Shown: positions 1 through 5,679 of the stretch, piece after piece
Layout: the number at the start of each line of letters is the position of its first letter
Position numbering within the stretch: the stretch's first letter is position 1
Assembly (NCBI GenBank): GCA_015711875.1
Contig: JACVJG010000209.1
Coordinates: forward strand, 1-5,970
Direction of reading: 5' to 3'
DNA: 5,970 bases
Source of the DNA: Candidatus Solincola jinzensis
GTDB lineage: Bacteria > Actinomycetota > Geothermincolia > Geothermincolales > RBG-13-55-18
Notes under the pieces: generated by a model
Seen by the model: only the letters and a program-made list of their open reading frames with translations
Database searches by the model: none
Told to the model about the DNA's origin: nothing
Program-made: the position numbers and the translations under genes

Positions 1-149
1 ACGTGAGAAGGCCCTAGGTCAGCGGGCCTTGCGAAGAAAAGCAAGCGAAAAACGAAGACATGACCCTAAATCGACGTCCTCGCGGTCGCGTCTCCGACCC
101 CAATTCACGCTCGGCGCTCGGGACATGCTTGGTTCGCGGGCATATGGCG
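1..149. other. Non-coding stretch downstream of the thioesterase gene
   Basis: No convincing gene is seen here. Positions 8-14 (AAGGCCC) and 24-30 (GGGCCTT) form a perfect 7-bp inverted repeat with a 9-nt loop. Neither strand has a T-run after the hairpin, so it is at best a weak terminator for the thioesterase gene ending at 150 or for a gene to the left of the window. Short reading frames that cross this segment run on into the thioesterase gene in the wrong frame and look like chance. Confidence 0.4.
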
Positions 150-548
150 TCACTGCTCGTAAACATAGAAGGTGCCCAGGGCTTTGGCCACCACCTCTTC
201 GCGGTTGCGAACCTCGGACTCAAGGATTGCGATGCGACGACGTCGATCGATCACCCTGCTGTCGCATACCAGCCTGCCTTCCTTCACGGACTTCAGGTAG
301 GTGATCTTTATCTCCACCGTGGCGCAGAGCTCCCTTTCTTCTATGACCGAATAAAGGGCGGCCCCCATGCCGAAATCCACCATGGAGTAGATCACCCCGC
401 CGTGGAGGACGCCATGGGGGTTGATCAGATCGCGCCGCGCCTCCAGCTCGCAGCGGCTTTGCCCGCCGCCGTAAGCGGTGAACTCTATCCCGAGCAGGTC
501 CCCGAAAGGATTGAAGCCTTCGGGGGGATCGAAGAACTCCTTCGCCAT
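150..548 (-). CDS. PaaI-family hotdog-fold thioesterase
   Basis: The predicted 132-residue cytoplasmic protein is a single hotdog domain, the usual size for PaaI/YbgC-like acyl-CoA thioesterases, which hydrolyse acyl-CoA thioesters to the free acid and CoA. The family signature is clear: N43-P-H-G-V-L-H-G-G51, then D58 in the long central helix (YSMVDFGMGAAL). The usual hotdog beta strands follow (CATVEIKITYLKSV, GRLVCDSRVI, IAILESEVRN, VAKALGTFYVY). The substrate cannot be read from sequence; phenylacetyl-CoA-type aromatic and medium-chain acyl-CoAs are both known in the family. The ATG at 548 is preceded by GGGGGAGG four bases upstream (553-560 on the plus strand), supporting this start. 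A weak -10-like GATAAT lies at 584-589 on the minus strand, without a good -35. The gene is monocistronic as far as can be seen, with a tandem repeat array upstream. The family is certain; the physiological role is open. Confidence 0.93.
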   Translation of the reverse strand: MAKEFFDPPEGFNPFGDLLGIEFTAYGGGQSRCELEARRDLINPHGVLHGGVIYSMVDFGMGAALYSVIEERELCATVEIKITYLKSVKEGRLVCDSRVIDRRRRIAILESEVRNREEVVAKALGTFYVYEQ

Positions 549-637
549 CGCGCCTCCCCCGCCGTTCGCATGCCGGCAAGGCCATTATCGCATAAAAGAT
601 CGCGCCCTGGTTTACGGTTAAAGCCCTTTCCCTGCGC

Positions 638-780
638 CCTTCCGGCAATCGGGGAATCAACCCCATGGAGGTCCGATATGATAGCTGCGCTCCAGATGGT
701 TCAGGAGTGGTATCGGCGCTCAACCCGCCGCCAATATCATGATCACGCTTCGGCCTCCCGCCCACCCTCTATCTCGGCCT
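638..780. repeat. Tandem repeat, 143-bp unit, copy 1
   Basis: This is the first full copy of a 143-bp direct tandem repeat. It differs from copy 2 at only two positions: T649 where copy 2 has C792, and A733 where copy 2 has C876. The unit contains a GGGG-AATCAA-CCCC hairpin (651-664), an NcoI-type CCATGG palindrome, the 8-bp palindrome ATCATGAT, and a TATGAT -10-like hexamer (677-682) without a matching -35. The left edge is sharp: identity stops before 638. Confidence 0.97.
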
Positions 781-923
781 CCTTCCGGCAACCGGGGAAT
801 CAACCCCATGGAGGTCCGATATGATAGCTGCGCTCCAGATGGTTCAGGAGTGGTATCGGCGCTCAACCCGCCGCCCATATCATGATCACGCTTCGGCCTC
901 CCGCCCACCCTCTATCTCGGCCT
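781..923. repeat. Tandem repeat, 143-bp unit, copy 2
   Basis: This second full copy abuts copy 1 with no spacer. Near identity (141 of 143) points to a recent duplication or ongoing homogenisation. In copy 2 the segment CCGG-CAA-CCGG (785-795) is a perfect small inverted repeat that copy 1 has lost through its T649. As 143 is not divisible by three, any reading frame changes between copies, which argues against coding function. Confidence 0.97.
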
Positions 924-963
924 CCTTCCGGCAACCGGGGAATCAACCCCATGGAGGTCCGAT
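924..963. repeat. Tandem repeat, partial copy 3 (first 40 bp of the unit)
   Basis: The first 40 bases of the unit are repeated exactly as in copy 2, ending at GGTCCGAT. Unrelated sequence then leads toward the TTG start at 1063. The truncated copy at the right edge is typical of a tandem duplication by slippage or unequal crossover between short homologies. Confidence 0.95.
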
Positions 964-1048
964 GCGGTCCTGTTGATGGATGCGGCTTTAGCTTTGGCGT
1001 GACATGCTTGTTGCGGGACAAGGAGCGGTCCGCCGCGCTCTCAAGGAT

Positions 1049-1056
1049 GGGAGGAG
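1049..1056 (+). promoter_or_regulatory. Strong ribosome binding site that selects the TTG start at 1063
   Basis: GGGAGGAG directly touches the ATG at 1057, which leaves no room for a start there. It sits six bases before TTG 1063, a near-ideal distance. The TTG start gives a protein beginning M-R-I-S-D-S-S-V, which fits the N-terminus I recall for this protein family. Confidence 0.75.
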
Positions 1057-1062
1057 ATGCCC

Positions 1063-2262
1063 TTGAGGATCAGCGATTCCAGCGTCTTCCTGCAGTCCTC
1101 GTACTCCTTTTCCAGGGTGGAGGAGAGCACGGAGAGCCTGCGTTTCCGTATCGGCACTGGAGCCCAAGAGGCGATAAGGACCTCCGTTCAGCCCGCCGCG
1201 GAGAGGGTTTCACGGGCCCGCGGCGAGGAATCGCCGTTGCTCCAGCACGCTCAGCGAGGACTGTGGCGGGGCGCTCAGGGGCGAGTCCTTCCTTCTAACG
1301 GGGAACCACCTGTTCCTGCGGCAGGAGGGAGTCATGCTCCGGTCATGGAGTCGAGACGCGGGGGTCCTGAAGCCGATGGCTCTTCCGGTGCGCATAAGCC
1401 GCATGAAGCGGACGAGCCGGGAAGGCCCGACCTGATGAGGTTGAAGACCCTGGTTGAGAAGCTGGTGGAAATGGTCACGGGGAAACGCATAAGGATCCGC
1501 ACGGCGGAAGCTTTGCCCGCTTGCTCTGGGAATGCCGAAAGCGGTCGCGCGGGAGCAAACGGGGAAACGCCGCGGGCCGGTGGCGTCACGCGCGCCGGAT
1601 GGAGCCTGGAGTATGAATACAGCAGGTATGAGAGGGAAAGCGAGGCCTCATCATTCACCGCTACGGGAGTGGTGAAGACCGCTGACGGGCGGGAAATCGC
1701 CTTCCGGCTCGAGTTTGAGATGCACAGGGAGTACGAAAGCTTCGAGAGCGTGCGCTTGCGCATGGGGGACGCCGCAGTGTCCGACCCCCTGGTTCTCAAT
1801 CTCGATGGTTCCGCGGCGCGCCTGTCCGGCTTAAGATTCGCTTTCGATCTCGATGGGGACGGCGAGGCGGAGAACGTGCCGATGCTGGAGCAGGGCAGCG
1901 GGTTCCTGGCCCTGGACCTGGATGGCGACGGGGCCATCGGCAGTGGCGTGGAGCTGTTCGGCCCGGCTTCGGGAGACGGCTTCGCGGAACTCGCCGCCTA
2001 CGACGTGGACGGCAACCGCTGGATAGACGAGGCCGACCCCGTGTTCCGCGACTTGCGGGTATGGGTCAAGAACCGGGGAGAGGATTCCCTGCTCTCGCTC
2101 GCGGAACTCGGCATAGGCGCCATATCCCTGGAGAGGATCGCAACGCCGTTCTCCCTCAAGGACGAGGGTAACCAGCTTTTGGGAACGGTGAGGGCAACGG
2201 GGCTGTACCTGCGCGAGGACGGGGCCGCCGGAGCGGTCCAGCAGTTGGACATGTCGGTTTGA
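1063..2262 (+). CDS. EF-hand-like calcium-binding family protein of unknown function
   Basis: The predicted 399-residue protein has no signal peptide or membrane segment. Numbering from TTG 1063, three parts show. First is a short conserved head (MRISDSSVFLQSSYSFSR, then ESLRFRIG). Second is a low-complexity Gly/Pro/Arg-rich linker, about 33-120, ending in a helix (LKTLVEKLVEMVTGKRIRI). Third is a conserved C-terminal domain from about 180, with a WSLEYEYSRYE strand region, the DPLVLNLDG motif (241-249) and three Asp-rich calcium loops: DLDGDG from D262, DLDGDG from D285 and DVDGNRWID from D314. It ends in VQQLDMSV. This layout is that of a widespread bacterial family annotated only as hypothetical or EF-hand/dockerin-like; related DxDxDG blocks occur in RTX-type secreted proteins. 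Calcium binding is a strong inference; location and role are unknown. The linker composition differs from what I recall for relatives, so local frameshifts there are possible. Confidence 0.87.
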   Translation: MRISDSSVFLQSSYSFSRVEESTESLRFRIGTGAQEAIRTSVQPAAERVSRARGEESPLLQHAQRGLWRGAQGRVLPSNGEPPVPAAGGSHAPVMESRRGGPEADGSSGAHKPHEADEPGRPDLMRLKTLVEKLVEMVTGKRIRIRTAEALPACSGNAESGRAGANGETPRAGGVTRAGWSLEYEYSRYERESEASSFTATGVVKTADGREIAFRLEFEMHREYESFESVRLRMGDAAVSDPLVLNLDGSAARLSGLRFAFDLDGDGEAENVPMLEQGSGFLALDLDGDGAIGSGVELFGPASGDGFAELAAYDVDGNRWIDEADPVFRDLRVWVKNRGEDSLLSLAELGIGAISLERIATPFSLKDEGNQLLGTVRATGLYLREDGAAGAVQQLDMSV

Positions 2263-2278
2263 AGCGGAGATAACGTGA

Positions 2279-2304
2279 GTGCGGGCAGCCCGCAAGGCCC
2301 GCAC
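2279..2304 (+). terminator. Possible weak terminator hairpin after the calcium-binding protein gene
   Basis: GTGCGGGC (2279-2286) pairs perfectly with GCCCGCAC (2297-2304) around a 10-nt loop, 17 bp after the TGA stop at 2262. There is no following T-run on the plus strand, so intrinsic termination would be inefficient. It may instead stabilise the 3' end of the transcript. Confidence 0.35.
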
Positions 2305-2315
2305 CGCGTGGGCAT

Positions 2316-2345
2316 AAAAACCGGGCGGCATGGATGCCGCCCGGT
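2316..2345 (-). terminator. Intrinsic terminator of the glycosyltransferase / sugar transferase operon
   Basis: ACCGGGCGGC (2320-2329) and GCCGCCCGGT (2336-2345) form a perfect 10-bp GC-rich stem with a 6-nt loop. Read on the minus strand the hairpin is followed at once by TTTTT (complement of 2316-2320), the classic rho-independent layout. On the plus strand it is followed by C-runs, so it is directional. It lies about 235 bp past the sugar transferase stop, implying a long 3' UTR, and it stops minus-strand transcripts before they enter the convergent gene. Confidence 0.82.
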
Positions 2346-2548
2346 CCCCCCCAACCCCCCTACGCTCGCTGCCGCGCTTCTTCACAAACCTTGGGAACCG
2401 TCCATAAGCCTGGAGATGCCTGCCGATGATCGGCTCCAGTAAGGTTAATACTTGCATGCGACCGGTCTATAAAGGCGATGGCCATATTGACCTCTCGTTT
2501 CACCCCCATCGATAGATCTCACATAATATACGTGGGCGATCCCTTTCC

Positions 2549-2570
2549 TCAGGCATCAAGCGAGGCCTGA
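2549..2570 (-). other. Short hairpin just past the sugar transferase stop
   Basis: TCAGGC (2549-2554) and GCCTGA (2565-2570) are a perfect 6-bp inverted repeat with a 10-nt loop, ten bases beyond the minus-strand stop codon. There is no T-run, so it is not a convincing terminator. It could protect the 3' end of the coding region. Confidence 0.3.
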
Positions 2571-2580
2571 ACCCTGTGCC

Positions 2581-4170
2581 TCAGTAGGCACCGTTGGAGG
2601 AGAGGATGGCCGAGAAGGTCCTGAGGATGATCTTGAAATCATGCCACAGGGACCAGGTCTCGATGTAATACAGGTCCAGTTTCACCATCTCGTCGAAGGG
2701 CAGGTCGCTGCGACCACTGACCTGCCAGAGGCCGGTGATGCCCGGCTTCACGTTCAGCCGCTGGGTCTGCCATTGCTTGTACTGCTCCACTTCCTTGGGA
2801 ATGGGGGGCCTCGGCCCCACCAGGCTCATGTGCCCCGCCAGGACGTTAAAGATCTGGGGAAGCTCATCGATGGAGAACTTGCGTATCCATCTCCCCACCC
2901 TGGTAACCCTGGGGTCGTCGGTTATCTTGAACAGAGGCCCCTCCGCCTGGTTCAAAGCGGCAAGTTTCTCCTGCATCTCCTCGGCGTTCTCCACCATGGA
3001 GCGGAACTTCAGGCAGTTGAAGGTCCGGCCGTCCTTTCCGACCCTCTGCTGGCGGAAGAACACCGGACCGGGGGAATCCAGCTTGATGGCGATGGCGGTG
3101 GCCAGGAGCAAAGGCCACACGAACAGCAGGCCGATGGAGGCAAGCACGTAGTCCTCGATAACCTTCAGGAGCCTCTGGTAACCCCGCAGTTTCTTCTCGC
3201 GCAGCTTGATCAGCGGTATGCCCCCGATCTCGTTAACGGTTATCTCGTCAGTTATCACCTCGAATAGCCGGGGGACGATCGAGCATTCGACGCCGGCCTT
3301 GTTGCATTTCGAGGCCAGGTCCAGCAATTGCTCCGAGCTCGTTCCCGAGAAGGCGATGATCACCTTCTCCACCTCGAACTCGCGCATGATATCCTGCAAG
3401 TCCCTGATGCCGCCAAGCACGCGCAGGTCCTTGAGCTCTGGCTCCTCAAAGCGCACGAACAGGGGGTCGTCGTCGACGAACCCCACCGGGCGCAGGCCGA
3501 AAGCCTCGTGGCGCACCAGCTTGCGCGCCACCTGCTTGCCCACCTTGCCCGCGCCCACGATGAGGGTGTTGCGCATGACCACGTCGGGGATGCCCGCCAG
3601 GGTCAGCGAGGCTTGCAGGATGACGCGCCCGGCGAAAAGGAAAAGAATGGTAAGAGCCCAGAAGAAGATGAGGTATCCCCTGGTCGAGACGGAAGAGTCG
3701 AGGATGAAGGACATCACCAGCAGGAAGACGAGGTACGCGTTGGTCGCCCCCACGATCCTGGGTATGCGGTCGAGGATGCGCACGCGGGTGCGGGGGTCGT
3801 ACATGCCGGCCATCTTCAGGGCGAGGAAGAGAACCGGGGAGGTCGTCATAAGGGCCGCGGCCAGGCTGCCGTAGGAGACAACGCTCTCGGGCGGAAAAGC
3901 GCGCACGAAGAAGGCGTTCTCGAAGCGCAGCCAGTAGGCGAGGGTCGCGGCGGAGAATACCGCCAGGACATCCACGAAAAGGCGTACCGTTATGCGCGCC
4001 GCCACCTCCGCGCGCCTGGGCACGGGACGCTCCAGGATCCCCTGTTCCGCCCCCGCGAGCAGGGCGAGCAGTTCCTCGTCCTTAAGCCCCAGTTCGGGAA
4101 ACTCCGCCCGGCCAGCCGGGGAAGAAGCTCCCGCCTTAGACGACCCTCTTTCGATCAACTGCCTGTCCAT
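2581..4170 (-). CDS. Polyprenyl-phosphate glycosylphosphotransferase (exopolysaccharide initiating sugar transferase)
   Basis: The predicted 529-residue membrane enzyme is expected to move a sugar phosphate from a UDP-sugar to undecaprenyl phosphate, the first step of surface polysaccharide synthesis (WbaP/CpsE-type large monotopic-PGT family). A cytoplasmic N-terminal tail (1-55) precedes four hydrophobic segments (about 60-80, 98-120, 143-160, 163-182). A Rossmann-like domain follows, with GAGKVG at 206-211 and VGFVDDDP near 229. The catalytic domain begins with a re-entrant hydrophobic helix (about 340-363), then DSPGPVFFRQQRVGKDG, KFRSM, the D435-E436 catalytic dyad in SIDELPQ, SLVGPRP and KPGITGLWQVSGRS. 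All key motifs are present and length is normal. Its ATG has GGAGG six bases upstream, inside the end of the preceding glycosyltransferase gene, which suggests translational coupling. The sugar donor (glucose, galactose or other) cannot be read from sequence. Confidence 0.95.
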   Translation of the reverse strand: MDRQLIERGSSKAGASSPAGRAEFPELGLKDEELLALLAGAEQGILERPVPRRAEVAARITVRLFVDVLAVFSAATLAYWLRFENAFFVRAFPPESVVSYGSLAAALMTTSPVLFLALKMAGMYDPRTRVRILDRIPRIVGATNAYLVFLLVMSFILDSSVSTRGYLIFFWALTILFLFAGRVILQASLTLAGIPDVVMRNTLIVGAGKVGKQVARKLVRHEAFGLRPVGFVDDDPLFVRFEEPELKDLRVLGGIRDLQDIMREFEVEKVIIAFSGTSSEQLLDLASKCNKAGVECSIVPRLFEVITDEITVNEIGGIPLIKLREKKLRGYQRLLKVIEDYVLASIGLLFVWPLLLATAIAIKLDSPGPVFFRQQRVGKDGRTFNCLKFRSMVENAEEMQEKLAALNQAEGPLFKITDDPRVTRVGRWIRKFSIDELPQIFNVLAGHMSLVGPRPPIPKEVEQYKQWQTQRLNVKPGITGLWQVSGRSDLPFDEMVKLDLYYIETWSLWHDFKIILRTFSAILSSNGAY

Positions 4171-5344
4171 GCTCCCCCTCCAGTTTTGCTTCCGGCGCCG
4201 GCATGTTCACCAGGCGCCCCGTTTTCGTCGGCGTCGCATGATCATGTGAAAAGCGTTTCCACGCTTGCTCCACGTATTCCGTCAACTCGCGCTTGAAGAC
4301 CTCCACGTCGAATTCCAGCGCCCGCGCCCGCGCTTTCAGAGGATCAAAACGTCCGGGGTCGAAATCCCTTACGCACCGCATGAGGGATTCAGCGTCCTGG
4401 CGATCGAAGAACACCCCTGTCTCCCCCTCCACCACCGTCTCCGTGGCCCCGCCCGCGCGGTAAGCGATCACCGGCCGCCCCGCGGCCATGGCCTCCAGGG
4501 GGACGATGCCGAAGTCCTCTTCCTGGGGGAAGACCAGGGCGAGGCAGCGGGAGTAAAGCTCGGCGAGCTCTTCGTCGCTCACCCGGCCCAGGAATTCCAC
4601 GTTGGGTTTGGCCGCCGCGCGAAGGCTCTCGAACTCCGACCCGGTTCCCGCGATCTTCAGGGGGAGGCCTAAACGGTTGAACGCCTCCACCGCGATGTCC
4701 GCGCGCTTGTAGGGTATGAGCCTTCCCACCAGAAGGAAGTAGTCTTCCACGCGGTCGGCGACCTTTAGCCACTCCGTGCTCACGGGAGGGTAGATGACGT
4801 CGGCCTCTCGCCGGTAGTATTTCTCGATACGGCGGGCGACGTGCTTGCTTATGGCAACGAAGCGGTCCACGCGGTCGGCCGCGCAGCGATCCCATACCCG
4901 CAGGTAGCTGGTCATATAGGGCATGAGTGCTTTCACTACCGGGTTCAGCATCCCGTATCGGGGGTTCTCGAGGTAGTGGTGGTAACCGCTCCAGTAATAA
5001 CGGACGGGTGTGTAGCAGTAGCAGATGTGAAGCGTCTCCGGCCTGGTGACCACCCCCTTGGCCTCGGCGTGGCAGGATGAGATCACCACATCGAACTCCG
5101 AGAGGTCGAAACGCTCAAAGGCCACCGTGCGCAGCAAGGGAAAGGCCTGATGCCTGGACTTGGCCATGGGGATTCTCTGCAGGAAGGAAGTCCTTACCTC
5201 CCTGCCGCTCAACTGCGGGAAATGCTCGGGGCAGTAAACGGAGGTGTAAACAGGGGCCTGGGGGAATGCCTCGCACATCGCTACCAGTACGCGCTCAGCG
5301 CCCGCGAAGTTTGTGAGCCAGTCGTGCACCAGCGCCAGCCTCAT
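4136..5344 (-). CDS. Family 4 glycosyltransferase (GT-B fold)
   Basis: The predicted 402-residue protein looks cytoplasmic or peripheral, without a signal peptide, and should transfer a sugar from a nucleotide-sugar onto a growing lipid-linked glycan with retention of configuration. The N-terminal half has the acceptor-side motif VHDWLTNFAGAERVL (6-20), with the loop around G15-A16-E17. The C-terminal donor domain shows VGRLIPYKRAD (206-216; R208 and K213 are the expected phosphate-binding pair), KIAGTGSE, FLGRVSDEEL, and the EX7E signature E276...E284 in EEDFGIVPLEAMAAGRPVIA, followed by GGATETV. Residues from about 366 form a polar tail beyond the usual family end; its codons overlap the next gene by 35 bp. 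The start has only a weak GGGG five bases upstream. It is the first gene of a two-gene operon with the sugar transferase, fitting exopolysaccharide or glycan assembly. Donor and acceptor sugars are unknown. Confidence 0.95.
   Translation of the reverse strand: MRLALVHDWLTNFAGAERVLVAMCEAFPQAPVYTSVYCPEHFPQLSGREVRTSFLQRIPMAKSRHQAFPLLRTVAFERFDLSEFDVVISSCHAEAKGVVTRPETLHICYCYTPVRYYWSGYHHYLENPRYGMLNPVVKALMPYMTSYLRVWDRCAADRVDRFVAISKHVARRIEKYYRREADVIYPPVSTEWLKVADRVEDYFLLVGRLIPYKRADIAVEAFNRLGLPLKIAGTGSEFESLRAAAKPNVEFLGRVSDEELAELYSRCLALVFPQEEDFGIVPLEAMAAGRPVIAYRAGGATETVVEGETGVFFDRQDAESLMRCVRDFDPGRFDPLKARARALEFDVEVFKRELTEYVEQAWKRFSHDHATPTKTGRLVNMPAPEAKLEGEHGQAVDRKRVV
4177..4181 (-). promoter_or_regulatory. 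Ribosome binding site of the sugar transferase, inside the upstream gene
   Basis: On the minus strand GGAGG sits six bases before the ATG at 4170, with a further GGGGGAG between. It lies within the last 15 codons of the upstream glycosyltransferase gene, whose TAA is at 4136-4138. The 35-bp overlap means ribosomes finishing the first gene pass over and open this site. Confidence 0.7.
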
Positions 5345-5449
5345 CTCATCCCCGTCCGTAGTTCGCGTCTCGCCTCCGTGCCCGGACCGATCCGGCGGCC
5401 CGTTTCTTTAAGGGGCCTAGCTCGCGAAGAGGAGTGCTTTCAGGAGCAG

Positions 5450-5474
5450 TTTGGGCGGTGAAACGGGACCCAAA
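5450..5474 (-). repeat. Inverted repeat in the operon leader
   Basis: TTTGGG (5450-5455) and CCCAAA (5469-5474) are a perfect 6-bp inverted repeat with a 13-nt loop. Beyond a single mismatch on each side, CA and TG add two more pairs. It lies about 105-130 bases before the glycosyltransferase start and is not followed by a T-run on either strand. Confidence 0.4.
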
Positions 5475-5488
5475 GTGCCTATCGGGAT

Positions 5489-5537
5489 GGTCAGGTAGGT
5501 AAAAAAGCCGATTATTCTACCCGAGTGAGCCTTGACC
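5489..5537 (-). repeat. Nested inverted repeats around a T6 run in the leader
   Basis: The contiguous ten bases GGTCAGGTAG (5489-5498) are complementary to CTACC (5517-5521) and TGACC (5533-5537), the latter two separated by 11 bases. In the minus-strand RNA this gives two stacked 5-bp helices with one bulge and a loop holding UUUUUU. The arrangement is not an ordinary terminator, because the U-run is inside the loop. Confidence 0.35.
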
Positions 5538-5603
5538 TTTGCGTCCGGTTTTTGTCTTCACGCACCCCCAGTTCGCACCCGCTCTCGCCTGTCTCGCTTT
5601 CTT

Positions 5604-5643
5604 CAGGGATAAATCCCCGACTCTGCCCCCGTCGTTATCCCTG
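5604..5643 (-). promoter_or_regulatory. 5'-terminal hairpin of the operon transcript
   Basis: CAGGGATAA (5604-5612) and TTATCCCTG (5635-5643) form a perfect 9-bp inverted repeat around 22 nt. In the minus-strand RNA four further pairs (CGAC with GUCG) extend the stem after a one-sided GGGAU bulge. Its outer edge coincides with the expected transcription start of the promoter at 5651-5679, so the RNA would begin with this hairpin. Possible roles are protection from 5'-end decay or ligand/protein binding. Confidence 0.5.
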
Positions 5644-5650
5644 TAATCAA

Positions 5651-5679
5651 AATATAAGCTTTGTCGGTACGTTATTCAA
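5651..5679 (-). promoter_or_regulatory. Sigma-70-type promoter of the glycosyltransferase operon
   Basis: On the minus strand TTGAAT (complement of 5674-5679) and TATATT (complement of 5651-5656) are separated by exactly 17 bp. They match 4/6 and 5/6 of the housekeeping consensus, in the most AT-rich part of the window. Transcription should begin near 5643-5644 and run toward the ATG at 5344. It is the best promoter candidate in the window. Confidence 0.6.

Larger units (their letters stand above)
549..1062. other. Intergenic region between divergent genes, mostly repeat array
   Basis: This 514-bp region lies between the divergent thioesterase gene and the calcium-binding protein gene. Positions 638-963 are the repeat array. 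Positions 549-637 should hold the thioesterase promoter; only weak candidates are seen (TTAACC and TTTTAT on the minus strand, 18 bp apart). Positions 964-1048 should hold the promoter or leader of the plus-strand gene, but I see no good -35/-10 pair there. The frames that remain open through this region shift between repeat copies and are not credible genes. Confidence 0.6.
2263..2580. other. Intergenic region between convergent genes
   Basis: This 318-bp gap holds the termination signals of both converging transcripts: hairpins at 2279-2304, 2316-2345 and 2549-2570. The A/T-richer middle (2435-2535) carries a plus-strand TTAATA (2445-2450) and TATAAA (2468-2473) with exact 17-bp spacing, resembling a promoter that no visible gene uses. 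A 30-codon open frame at 2478-2570 lacks a properly spaced ribosome site. Nothing else is recognised. Confidence 0.6.
5345..5643 (-). promoter_or_regulatory. Long (about 300 nt) structured 5' leader of the polysaccharide operon
   Basis: From the proposed start of transcription near 5643-5644 to the ATG at 5344 there is no reading frame that looks like a gene. Several inverted repeats read in the transcript: a 5'-terminal hairpin (5604-5643); a nested pair, GGTCA 5489-5493 with TGACC 5533-5537 and GGTAG 5494-5498 with CTACC 5517-5521, enclosing a T6 run (5501-5506 on the minus strand); and TTTGGG 5450-5455 with CCCAAA 5469-5474. I do not recognise a known riboswitch class. The length and structure suggest RNA-level control of the operon, which is inference. 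Confidence 0.4.

Noticed and set aside
8..30. 7-bp hairpin as an intrinsic terminator of the thioesterase gene
   Set aside because: No T-run follows on either strand.
60..824. 254-codon open frame on the plus strand
   Set aside because: It runs antisense to the thioesterase and then into the repeat array. Its composition is unlike a real protein, and the opposite-strand protein has clear family motifs.
220..908. Two minus-strand frames sharing the same N-terminal residues (starts near 765 and 908)
   Set aside because: They are the same repeat unit read from successive copies. Because 143 is not a multiple of three, the frames diverge after the unit, so no common protein is made.
638..963. 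CRISPR array
   Set aside because: The repeats are 143 bp, abut each other directly and have no unique spacers.
2478..2570. 30-codon plus-strand frame after the orphan promoter
   Set aside because: The only purine-rich stretch (AAAGG) is two bases from the ATG, codon use is unremarkable, and there is no homologue I recognise.
3328..4296. 322-codon plus-strand frame
   Set aside because: It is antisense to the sugar transferase and the end of the glycosyltransferase, rich in His/Arg/Glu/Gly as expected for a GC-codon shadow, with no recognisable domain.
4389..4895. 168-codon minus-strand frame inside the glycosyltransferase
   Set aside because: Out of frame with the catalytic EX7E domain and dominated by Arg/Gly/Pro; a shadow.
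5537..5546. GGACGCAAAG on the minus strand, identical to a core block of c-di-GMP-I riboswitches
   Set aside because: The other obligatory block (GGGCAAACC), the GAAA tetraloop and the tetraloop-receptor arm are missing, so a 10-base match is not enough.
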